Source of the DNA: Neoarius graeffei
Taxonomy: Eukaryota > Chordata > Actinopteri > Siluriformes > Ariidae
Assembly (NCBI RefSeq): GCF_027579695.1
Contig: NC_083582.1
Span: 642,878-706,877 of the forward strand
Length of the DNA: 64,000 nucleotides
Direction of reading: 5' to 3'
Position numbers and translations under genes: made by a program
The notes under the pieces: generated by a model
Told to the model about the DNA's origin: nothing
What the model saw: only the letters and a program-made list of their open reading frames with translations
Databases searched by the model: none
Shown here: piece by piece, positions 25,001 to 37,000 of the stretch
Layout: the number at the start of each line of letters is the position of its first letter
Numbering within the stretch: the stretch's first letter is position 1

Positions 25001-28000
25001 ACCTTTAACTTTTCCAGCCTCTTATTGCCCCTGTCCCAACTTTTTTGAGATGTGTTGCTGTCATGAAATTTCAAATGAGCCAATATTTGGCATGAAATTT
25101 CAAAATGTCTCACTTTCGACATTTGATATGTTGTCTATGTTCTATTGTGAATACAATATCAGTTTTTGAGATTTGTAAATTATTGCATTCCGTTTTTATT
25201 TACAATTTGTACTTGGTCCCAACTTTTTTGGAATCGGGGTTGTACCTTATTTTTATTTTGTTTCAAGTTCATTACTGTTCTACCGATCTGTGCAGCACTT
25301 TGGTCAGCTTTGGTTGTTTTAAAGTGCTTTATAAATAAAGTTTGAGTTGAGTCAGAGGTTATTAAGAAATGAGACTGTAGAAGTGTTTAAATTGGTGAAG
25401 GCCGCGTCTGATGCAGTAATATAGTCTTGCTCCATCCCAGTGTGGTGTGGCGATGTAGCTTACAGCAGGCTATGGTCTCTGAACTTCCGGATGTGCAGAT
25501 GGTGCTATGAAAATATGGGCTTGACTGATAATTGGCGCGATGGTGAGCCGTTTTATGTCTCAGGGTGCCATCACGTCAGCATTCCCTTCTGGCTCTGCCT
25601 CTTAGTTATGCTCTCATAGCTATCCTTGCCAGAGTCCCTGCTTGCACTCTGCACATCATAAACCATTAAAAGGACAAGAGCATAACTAATGATCTGTGTT
25701 TTAACTCCCCACAAATACACCACCACCCCCTCCGTCTCTCCTTGTTGAGCTCCACGTGCTACTGCTGAGAGATCAGTAATCCTGACTCCTTTTGCTCTCA
25801 TGGTTGTCTTTGCATTCCCTCATACTTGCGCCATCATTAGTTTCCTTTGTACTGGTCAGTCATGCAACAGACACGAATGGTGACTAACCAGGGACCCCCT
25901 CCGAGATCAGGTCCTAGGACTTCAGCCCCACTTAGCCCCCATTATAATCCAAATGTAATAGATTGTCAGTAGGTCTTTGCAGTGTTTCTCAGAACATTGC
26001 TCATTTTGATGTCTAATCTAGCTCACTGTACTGATAATATATAGTAACTAGTAAGCCAAAGTGATGGAACAAACCAAGGCACTTAACACTCAATTTCATA
26101 ATTTATTGACTGTATGACCTTTGGCCTTAGTTAACACTAGAAGTACCTTGGCATGGTTAACCAGCCACTCCTTCAACAAATTCTACTTAAAGCATTTACG
26201 CAGAGCCATAGCCTCACTTTCGTTTATAAATGCCTTGAGGCCTCAAGAACGGCACAGGAATAGTTTTAAGCGTTAACAATAAATCTAATACAGTAATTTT
26301 TACGATTAAAGTGATTCATATAGGTAGCGGTCTGAGTGAATGACCTTGACGTCTGTAACGTCACAGCAGGAAGTCTATCGGTCTCATCGCCATTTCCGCT
26401 ATACTAAAACACAGAGCTGACTGCAACTCCGATCCTCCATTTTGAGCTAATTTATCGCCATGCCACGTAGATGTGTTGCTGGCCGGTACAGCAACACGGC
26501 AGAAGGTGGATTTACGTTGCATTCATGGCCCAAGAATGTTCAAACTGCAAAGATTTGGACACGTTTTGCGAGAAGTTCACAGGCACATTGGGCGCCTACG
26601 AAGTGGTCTCTCCTCTGCACATTTTAATAATAAATAATAAGTTCAACTTATATAGCGCCTTTCAAGAAACCCAAGGACGCTTTACAATTATAGACAAAGA
26701 AAAAAAATAATAACAATAAAAAATAATAAATAAATAAATATAAGTAAAAAGTCCACCAAGTAGGGGCCAGGATGTAATTCCAGTGGTGTAGCAGCCACAG
26801 TCCCACCAAAAGGCGCATGAAAACGAGTCCCACATCTCCAGCACAGCCGCCGTGACGCCGCCAGCAACATCGCGCGAACACCATGCCGTGGATCCACAAA
26901 GCGAGCAAAGAAGCTCCGCCACGCAGAGCGCTGGTGTGTCCCAAACCACCCGCACAACCGCCACGACGCCACCGAGCAACATCACTCGGAACATCACGCC
27001 AAGCGTTAAAGCGCAGAGCGCTGGACAACCACGAATGTTAAATGAGCAACGAGCTCACTGCAGTCCACAGCTGGGAGCGCAGGCATCGGCGGTGAACCAA
27101 GGCCTGGAGGGAAACCAACGCCCAAAACTGGGTCCGGAGCCACACCACAACCGGCAGACAAATCACTCAAACAAACATCAAACTACACAAACACACAGAA
27201 ATATAAATAAATAAAATGAAAACTGAAAAAGAAAAAATAAAATTTAAAAAAAGCTCTGGTGAGAAGCGGCAGCCAGAATGCGCACGACGTACTCTCAACC
27301 CGAAACGGAAACTTTACTCAAGACTCGTACGAAACCTCTGATCTGTTGAGGAGCGTTGGCTATAAGCCCGTATTGAAAGAGGGTGCAGTACCAAAAATTA
27401 AAGAAAGCTACAAGAAAAGGAAAGTATTTATTTATTTAAAAGGAAAGTGAGTTCAGTTGCACCAGTCCTCCCCGAGTGTGAGCCGAGGGTTGTTGCTAAA
27501 AGCCGGGACGGAACGGGATGGGACATATCGCTTGGGCAGCGACCTCCCTGCGGTTGTTGCCAAAACCGGTGACGTCCCGTTCCATCCCGGGTTTTAGTAA
27601 TTGCCTGAAACGAGCAGTAATGGTGGAATACACAGTATGAAGAAAAGTGAATGAGTGGAGCAGCAGTCTTATTTCTAAACTGGATGTCGCTGCCATCTCG
27701 CTCTTACATGGCAGAAGGGAATGAACGGAGAACTGAACAAACTGAAAAAGTCAGATTGTTTTAAAAACAAATCGGCCTTCAAGAAGCGAGAACACAGACG
27801 GGTAAGCTCCGACTCTCATTTGGATTTAAAAAAAAACAAACAAAAAAAAAAACAAACAACAACAACAACAACAGCACGTCGTTTACCTGCATTTAGATTA
27901 ATCAAATCAAGTTTATTTGTATAGCGCTTTTAACAATAAACATTTTCGCAAAGCAGCTTTACAGAATTTGAATGACTTAAAACATGAGCTAATTTTATCC

Positions 28001-31000
28001 CTAATCTATCCCCAATGAGCAAGCCTGTGGCGACGGTGGCAAGGAAAAACTCCCTCAGACGACATGAAGAAACCTCGAGAGGAACCAGACTCAAAAGGTT
28101 AATCCATGTAACTTGTATTGTGTGTTTAAGTTAGCGGTATAAGATTATTTAATTTGCTTCAGAATGTGATCGTCTCAGTTCATCTGATTATTTAATGAGC
28201 CTTTTACGTTTTATCAGTGAAAATGCATGCATGTACATGTATGCTGCATAAGTTATAGCACCCATCCTGTTTTAATGAGAGTCAACCCACAATCAGTGAA
28301 TTCAAAATCAGTCTTAGCTGAGCGAGTCGGTAACGGGATTTCTTACTTTCACCGTAAGTTTTTTATTTATATGACTTTGGTCTATACAGTGGGGCAAAAA
28401 AGTATTTAGTCAGCCACCAATTGTGCAAGTTCTCCCACTTAAAAAGATGAGAGAGGCCTGTAATTTTCATCATAGGTACACTTCAACTATGAGAGACAGA
28501 ATGGGGGGAAAGAATCCAGGAAATCACATTGTAGGATTTTTAATGAATTAATTGGTAAATTCCTCGGTAAAATAAGTATTTGGTCACCTACAAACAAGCA
28601 AGATTTCTGGCTCTCACAGACCTGTAACAACTTCTTTAAGCGGCTCCTCTGTCCTCCACTCGTTACCTGTATTAATGGCACCTGTTTGAACTCGTTATCA
28701 GTATAAAAGACACCTGTCCACAACCTCAAACAGTCACACTCCAAACTCCACTATGGCCAAGACCAAAGAGCTGTCAAAATACACCAGAAACAAAATTGTA
28801 GACCTGCACCAGGCTGGGAAGACTGAATCTGCAATAGGTAAGCAGCTTGGTGTGAAGAAATCAACTGTGGGAGCAATTATTAGAAAATGGAAGACATACA
28901 AGACCACTGATAATCTCCCTCGATCTGGGGCTCCACGCAAGATCTCACCCCGTGGGGTCAAAATGATCACAAGAACGGTGAGCAAAAATCCCAGAACCAC
29001 ACGGGGGGACCTAGTGAATGACCTGCAGAGAGCTGGGACCAAAGTAACAAAGGCTACCATCAGTAACACACTACGCCGCCAGGGACTCAAATCCTGCAGT
29101 GCCAGACGTGTCCCCCTGCTTAAGCCAGTACATGTCCAGGCCCGGCTGAAGTTTGCTAGAGAGCATTTGGATGATCCAGAAGAGGATTGGGAGAATGTCA
29201 TATGGTCAGATGAAACCAAAATAGAACTTTTTGGTAAAACCTCAACTTGTCGTGTTTGGAGGAGAAAGAATGCTGAGTTGCATCCAAAGAACACCATACC
29301 TACTGTGAAGCATGGGGGTGGAAACATCATGCTTTGGGGCTGTTTTTCTGCAAAGGGACCAGGACGACTGATCCGTGAAAAGGAAAGAATGAATGGGGCC
29401 ATGTATCGTGAGATTTTGAGTGAAAACCTCCTTCCATCAGCAAGGGCGTTGAAGATGAAACGTGGCTGGGTCTTTCAGCATGACAATGATCCCAAACACA
29501 CCGCCCGGGCAACGAAGGAGTGGCTTCGTAAGAAGCATTTCAAGGTCCTGGAGTGGCCTAGCCAGTCTCCAGATCTCAACCCCATAGAAAATCTTTGGAG
29601 GGAGTTGAAAGTCCATGTTGCCCAGCAACAGCCCCAAAACATCACTGCTCTAGAGGAGATCTGCATGGAGGAATGGGCCAAAATACCAGCAACAGTGTGT
29701 GAAAACCTTGTGAAGACTTACAGAAAACGCTTGACCTCTGTCATTGCCAACAAAGGGTATATAACAAAGTATTGAGATGAACTTTTGTTATTGACCAAAT
29801 ACTTATTTTCCACCATAATTTGCAAATAAATTCTTTAAAAATCAGACAATGTGATTTTCTGGATTTTTTTTTCTCATTTTGTCTCTCATACTTGAGGTAT
29901 ACCTATGATGAAAATTACAGGCCTCTCTCATCTTTTTAAGTGGGAGAACTTGCACAATTGGTGACTGACTAAATACTTTTTTGCCCCACTGTAGCTGTAA
30001 AAGGCCTCGGCCTTAAAACCGGTTCCCGCTGTGATGTCATGCACTCAGGGCTGGCTGGCTCAGCGGGGCAGCGCCAATCACAACTTTGCGGTTGATTTTA
30101 ACTCTCAATTTTTTTTTTATTCCCATTTATGCAGCATACAAGAGTCAAGGATGGAGACACTATCTACTCAGAAATTTCTTTAAAAATAAAGGCTCTGCGT
30201 ATCTGCTTTAAAGAATGAGCACAGCATAAAGAGAATATCTCCATTTAGATGGTTAACTTACTGCAGGTGTTAGAATGAGATGAAAAGCATGGAGAGCAAT
30301 GATTCCCCCTCTCCCTTACATTTGCTACTATTAGATGCATTACTTTGATTAAAATGACAGAAAATTTAAGCTAGCTAGCAAATGGTAGCTCACTCAGTCA
30401 CAACTCAAAGCTCCAAAAACTTTTTCCTGGCAATGGTAAAATTATACGTGTGAAAATTATATGCCTGCAATTTAGCATTTGACATTTTAATTAAAATGCC
30501 ACCGTGAGTCATATCTGCCATTTTAAGTTGCACACTTTAGGTAATATCACATAGTATATGCACTTCCAACATGAACAAGTATTCATCACCAATACAAGTA
30601 ATAGCAAGAGTTTTCAGCCCCATTACAGGTAGCGCAACGCACAATTTTACAAGATGACTCTCATTTAAAAAAAGGGGGGGGGGGGGCTTTGAAACCATAT
30701 AATGGCAGTAAATCACACAATGGTGTCCTTTCATACAGTCACTGGGCTCACCTTCTCTGGAACATGACGACTCCGTCATTCTTCAGGTCGCTAAGCTCCA
30801 GTTTTTGTCCAGATTTGATGACATTTGGGTGTTTCCTTACCAGCAGCCATCCGATGTGAGCAAAGAAGAATCCTCGGGAGGCATTATGGGGATCCGCATC
30901 GGTCTCAGAGTATTTATGATGGACACGATGGTCTCGAGACCACTCATAAATATCATTCTGATAAAGAGACAAAAAAAAAAAAATTATAAAATTTTATATA

Positions 31001-34000
31001 TTTAAAAACACCCCACCATACAACCCATATCATATAGACACGAGTGTTTTGCTGAGAAACACACCACTGGTGTTTTTCATCCAAGCTCCATCTGGGACAT
31101 GGAGAACCAAAACCGTGAAATAAATCTCTATACATCACTTGTGAGGAAATCAATGAATTGTTTTGATAAATTTCGGTACTGTGTGAATGTATCTATAAAA
31201 CAAAAAAAACTTCACACGTGGGATTGAAGATACAAGTTTTTTCAACACGAGTTGATAAACTTCATATTTCGTTTGAAAAATGCATCGCAGATCTGAGGGA
31301 TACATTTCACAATATTTCACTCCGATGACATCACTCCCAGTGTTTTCCTGCTGACTGGACGCACATTGCCAAAATGGCAAACCGGTTCAAAATTAAAATT
31401 CTTTTGATTAACTTGCATATATTTTGTGTATGGGTCGACAGAAGAAAGAACATCACATGGTTGTGCGAAGATATGAAGTTTATCTTCTTGTGCGAAAATA
31501 TTTTCACTCGTTCACTCACGATCTGCACATTCACCACTCGAAGATAAACTTCTTATCTTTGTGCAACAACAACATTAGTGAGTAGATGTTCTATAGATCT
31601 ACATCTGGAGTCTTGATCCATCGGTCCTACCTTTTGATTGAATTTGTTTAGTCCTCAACTTCTGGATCTACTGATGTTCTGGCAGACAGGGACAGTCGGT
31701 TCTGTGAGCCACTTGCTGCTTTTGCCAATTCTTTTCTCCTTCATGCACTTGTAGGCATCGCTGCTTTTCAAAAACGCACCTTACTGCACTGGGGTGGGTT
31801 TCCCAAAAGCCTCTTAATGCTAAGAGCATCTTAACTAGGAGAGTGTGTTCATTGTGGTGCTTGCGCTACCATTTAACAATCTTTGTGCTACAATGCTTTT
31901 GGGAAACCCATCCCAATTCATTATTGTAATAAGACAAAATGGTTGACAGAGCAGGTCGATGACCCTGTCCTAATAGTGTGTTGTGATTGGTCAACATGTG
32001 TTACCTTCATTGCAAGTCAGCAACACTCGTTAGGGCACACTTTCTTTCTGTGGTAGAACAAAGGTGCCAGGCGCTTGGAAAGTTCTGGAAAATTATGAGT
32101 AGGGTGCATATAAATGTGGCCGTGGTGCTAGTATTTGAGGGCCGGGTGCATGTTCTAGTAAAATAAAGTAGCTGGAACACCGAGTTAGTAACTATGACAC
32201 TGCTGAGTAAATATTTAGTAAGTAAATTAAAACTGACGATTGTATCTATATTTAGATTTAAACCTGAAGTAGACATGGGTTAAGTTTTTTTTTTTTTTTT
32301 TCATAATTGGTCACAATTTGATGTGCACAGGACTTTTTTTTTTAATCCTACTGTATTTACACTTTTTTTTTTAAATTTGTATCTACCTGCAATATTTCCA
32401 AATTCAGCTGGTTCGACTTCCCAAAATATAAACTAGCTACTAGCCTAATTTAAACCACTGCAACTCTGACCAGGCATTAAGGATGACAAATATTAAGTCA
32501 TCATCATCATCACCACATTTATTGTCCACAGATGTTCACACTTGTGTTCTCCTTCACAGGTTAGGTAAAACATCACAGTAGTCCAATAAATATAGCTGCA
32601 AGCGGTGAGGACAGGCCTCACACCTTCAGTGCCATCACCAGATTAACACAACACAACAATTAAAAACGGGATGAACAAGATCAGACAATTTTTCAGGCTT
32701 TTTGTTTTACCTGGAATTTATTTATACACATCCCTGTTTCTATTCTTTCCCAATAATTCATGTTTATAATTCTGGACAGTCGGTTTGTTCTTGGTCACCA
32801 GCTGCCCATTCCATGTACACATTTATGTAATAAATAAACAAACAAATAAATAAATAAATGAGATGGTGGGATGTGTTTAAAACACTTCCAACACGGCATC
32901 TAAAAAAACCCATTGTTCCTTATATCGTATGAATCAAATTTCCTGATTTGGTACAAGTGTTGTATTGCTTTTTAAAAAATCTATTCATGTCAGCTATAAA
33001 ACCTAAAATACAATCATAAAAAGGTTCCTAAATATTTAAACTCCTCCACTGCTTCAACAGGCTGAACATTAATCAAAACAGGTGGAAAATTATGACAGGC
33101 ATTAGGGTGACTCCCAATAACTAGCTCATTAGTCTTATTTTCATTAATAAAAAGGGCCACTGTCTTCACACCACGTAGTAAGCTCAACAATATCGTAAAA
33201 ACATGTAGACTGGTCCCCTGCCTGCACAAGGCCAACCAGCACCACATCACCTGCCCATCTGTACAATCAGCAGATTGAATTTAATTTCATTAGTGTATAG
33301 TGTTCGAGACTCAGACACAGTCTCAGCGTTTAAGTCTCGGCTGAAAACACATCTGTTTAGTTAAGCCTTTTGTTAATAGTGTTTATGAGGTAAAGGTGTA
33401 GATCTGGAGGATCCTCAGGCATACAGTGTTTTGGTAAACTGGGATGTATGGATGCCATCACCCCCCACTCTCACTCGCTCACTCAGGTTTGTTGATGGTG
33501 TAGTGGCTGCTGCTTTATGTCCCGGGGCTCCCTCATGCCTGTGTTACCTTCTGGCTCTCCCCTTTTAGTTATGCTGTTATAGTTAGTTTTGCCGAAGTCC
33601 CTGGTAGCACTCAGCGCACAATGTACACTGTTCTTAACCATTAGGTGACATTGGGCATCCCCAACAACTTGTGTTTTCTCCCCCCCTTCACTCTGTCTGT
33701 CCCTCTGAGTGACATGTCGATCCTGATTTCTTCTGCTCCTCGGACCTGCCTGATCCATCCTGATGCCCTACGTCTGGCTGAAGTCTCATCACATCGCTCC
33801 TGTGGAGGATGGCCCCCATACGGACAGTTGAAAGTCACACTTGGAAGACGCTCTGGACACTTACAGTAATGCATTTATGGCTGAGGACTTCAGTTAACTT
33901 GCTAACTTTAGGACTGCAGTTGTTAAGAACAGTTTTACACTCAACTTTCCATCAATAAACAGTTTATAACTTCAACAAAACAGACTTCCTGTTAAACTAT

Positions 34001-37000
34001 AAGAAATTTCCTGGTTATACAGTTGTACTTTGTGACACTATAGGACACAGTTATAGAAGCAAGTTAGTCATGTTGTCTGTTATTACCCAAATGAGGATGG
34101 GTTCCCTTTTGAGTCTGGTTCCCCTCGAGGTTTCTTCCTCATGTCATCTGAGCGAGTTTTTCCTTTCCACTGTCGCTACATGCTTGCTCATTGGGGATAA
34201 AATTTGCTCATATTTAAAGTCTTGAATTTTCTGTAATGCTACTTTGTGACAATGTCTATTGTTAAAAGCACTATAAAAATAAACTTGACTATAGGGAAAA
34301 CAGGTGAAAGCACATAGCCTTGAGGTGTTCCTGTATTCAGGATAACTTTCATAGGCAATACCATTGCACATCACCTTTAATCCACTGTATAACGTGGCTA
34401 TTGGTGTTCACATCACAAAGCCTTTTAAACCAGAGTATGTTTCTGCACAGGGTGGCACGGTGGTGTAGTGGTTAGCACTGTCCCCTCACAGCAAGAAGGT
34501 TCTGGGTTCGAACCCAGTGGCTGACAGGGCCCTTTCTGTGCGGAGTTTGCATGTTCTCCCCGTGGGTTTCCTCCGGGTGCTCCGGTTTCCCCCACAGTCC
34601 AAAGACATGCAGGTTAGGTTAACTGGTGACTCTAAATTGAGCGTAGGTGTGAATGTGAGTGTGAATGGTTGTCTGTGTCTATGTGTCAGCCCTGTGATGA
34701 CCTGGCAACTCGTCCAGGGTGTACCCTGCCTCTCGCCCACAGTCAGTGGGGGATAGGCTCCAGCTCGCCTGCGACCCTGTACAGCAGGAGTGGGCAATTA
34801 TTTTTTCCATGGGGCCACATGAGAAACAGAAAGTTTTGTGGAGAGCTGGACCAAAAGGCTGAACTAAATTCTGCATAATATTAATTGTATTTCTTTATAT
34901 AAAGCAGTAAATAACATTGTTTTTACAAGCTGCTAGGAATGGTAAGAGTATGGAAAAAATGAGGTTGCCTTACAAAAAAAAAAAAAAGTAGTCATTTATT
35001 CAATCAAATTTCCCAAAACAATGGTTAAAATATTAACGTTTGTACCATTTTTTTCAGTCACATTCACCCCAAAGCACAATAGGCATATCACAATATTGTC
35101 TTTCTACTCCAAATATCAAGCAAGATACATCATATTATAATAATGATGCCCACATATGTAGTCTAATCACCTCATTTGGTGTTTTTTCAGTTTTTTGGAT
35201 CTGCTCTCCGCAAACTAAACACACGGCTTCATCTCTGACTTCAGTAAATAAATATTTAGCAGTCCATGTTTTGTTGAAAGCCCTGCATTCGGCATCTACC
35301 TTTCTTCTTTTTGCAGACATTTTGGGGGCGAAAGTCTTCTTGTGACCTGCTCGCAACAACGTCGATTGGGTGTAGGTATCAGATCTACAGATCGGCTCGG
35401 GCTCCGGCGCCTGCTGGTGACGTCACACTATGTGATTGGCTGGACCGTTTGAAGGATGACCTACAAGTTTGTGGTTGGTCTGGACAAATGACGGAAGTAG
35501 TTATCGCGGGATTAGGTTTCGTGGGATTTCATGTCATGTTCATGTCGCGTGCATTGCATTTTTGTTGAACACAACTTCAAAAATAAAAGCAACGCACATT
35601 CAGTCCATGCATGAGGTAAAATTAGAAAATACGTTTATTTTGTAACTTCTAATTAACCTTACGCGGGCCGGTCAGAATGAACCAAAGGGCTGGACACAGC
35701 CCGCGGGCCGTAAAATGCACAGGTCTGCTGTACAGGATAAGTGGCTATAGATAATGGATGGATGTTTCTGCATACAATTAAAAGCTGAACAAAAATCTAA
35801 GTCTGGCATAACTCCGACTGCTGCAGATATTTACTAACATTTATCAGGGTCAACTGTATCTCCAGTATTTCAGCCCTTCTCGTATGCAAAATGAACTGGG
35901 TCAAAACATTCAGAGATGTTGAGAAATGACTGAAAATGACCCTCTCCATACATTTACATAGGATGCTGATCGGCACAAATGGTTGAAAATCATTGAGCTC
36001 TCCTGCTTGTAGCGTCTTAGAGACAAGAATAATATCAGAGTTTTTCCATATTTTGGGAACAGAATGTTCATTCAATAAAAGCTGGAACAATTTCATAAAA
36101 ACTGCACAATTTAAAATCGCCCTACCCCTTAATCCATCAGGTCCAGGTGCTTTACCAGGTTTGATTCTAGTTGGATTGGCTACCATTTCTGCCTCTGTCA
36201 GTACAATTGAGGAGTGTTGGTGAACATAAAGTTATAATTATCATTATAATTAAAATCCTGTGATGACCTGGCGACTTGTCCAGGGTGTACCCCGCCTTTC
36301 GCCCGTAGTCAGCTGGGATAGGATCCAGCTCGCCTGCGACCCTGTAGAACAGGATAAAGCGGCTACAGATAATGAGATGAGATTAAAATCAGGGGAAATA
36401 AAATCTACAATAAAAAAAAAGTTATTCAGATCATGAGCAAATGATACCCCTTTATTCAGTTGGACAACTTGTCCCTCCCCTCCGTATCCATCACAATGAA
36501 GTCAAGTCAATTTTATTTGGATAGTGCTTTTAAACAATTAACATGTCACAAAGCAGCTTGACAGAAAAATATAACATTTTAAAAACGTGTGAATTTATCC
36601 CTAATGATCAAGCCTGAAGCGACTGAGGCAAGGAAAACCTCCCCAAGCCGACATGAGTAAGAAACATTGAGAGGAACCAGACTGTAAAGGGAACCCATCC
36701 TCTCATCTGGGTGATAACAGATAGTGTGATTAAAAACAACTCACTTCTACAACTGTGTCACCAGGAAATTCATTATAGTTTAACATGTTCAACTGTTCAC
36801 TGATGGAGACTTGAGTGTAAAACTGTTCATGACAACTGTAGTCCTAAAGTTATCGAGGCGATTGTAGTCTGAAACCATTGCAGCAAAACTCAGGCTTCTT
36901 TGGCCTTACCGGTACAGAGATAACTCTCTTACTTTCCTTTATAGTTCATCCCATTCTTTAAAAAATAAATAAATAAAATAATTGGTAAAATGGGTCATGT

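Larger units (their letters stand above)
15822..25340 (+). mobile_element. L2-like LINE, ORF1 and RT C-terminus, with four nested insertions
   Basis: An ORF1-like piece ([36 protein letters not shown]) lies at 15822-16199. The ORF2 C-terminus resumes at about 17820 ([68 protein letters not shown]) and ends near 18597. The 3'UTR continues at 23850-23939 and 25245-25340, ending GCTTTATAAATAAAGTTTGAG. Insertions: piggyBac-like 16204-17693, GC-ended repeat 18627-23845 (itself holding two Tc1s), and Tc1 23942-25242. The central part of the LINE is deleted. Confidence 0.65.
34448..35762 (+). mobile_element. tRNA-headed SINE, copy 3, split by a hAT
   Basis: 10-bp duplication TGTTTCTGCA at 34438-34447 and 35763-35772. 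Body runs 34448-34784; the last 27 bases with the GGATG tail resume at 35736. Confidence 0.9.
33014..36240 (-). pseudogene. LINE reverse transcriptase remnant, split by two insertions
   Basis: Reading in reverse: [18 protein letters not shown] and [29 protein letters not shown] at 36186-35797; [11 protein letters not shown] near 34320-34290; ADDVVLVG and [11 protein letters not shown] near 33260-33140; [10 protein letters not shown] at about 33040-33014. These are ordered RT motifs of a non-LTR element. The frame is broken many times. Insertions: an L2-like 3' end at 33297-34290 and a SINE (with a hAT inside) at 34448-35762. Confidence 0.65.

Noticed and set aside
26852..27214. 120-codon frame with a mixed basic composition
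   Set aside because: Sits in a GC-rich repeat-like insertion; three overlapping frames on both strands are open and none has a known domain.
28734..29402. 222-codon minus-strand frame
   Set aside because: Antisense shadow of the intact transposase at 28753-29775.
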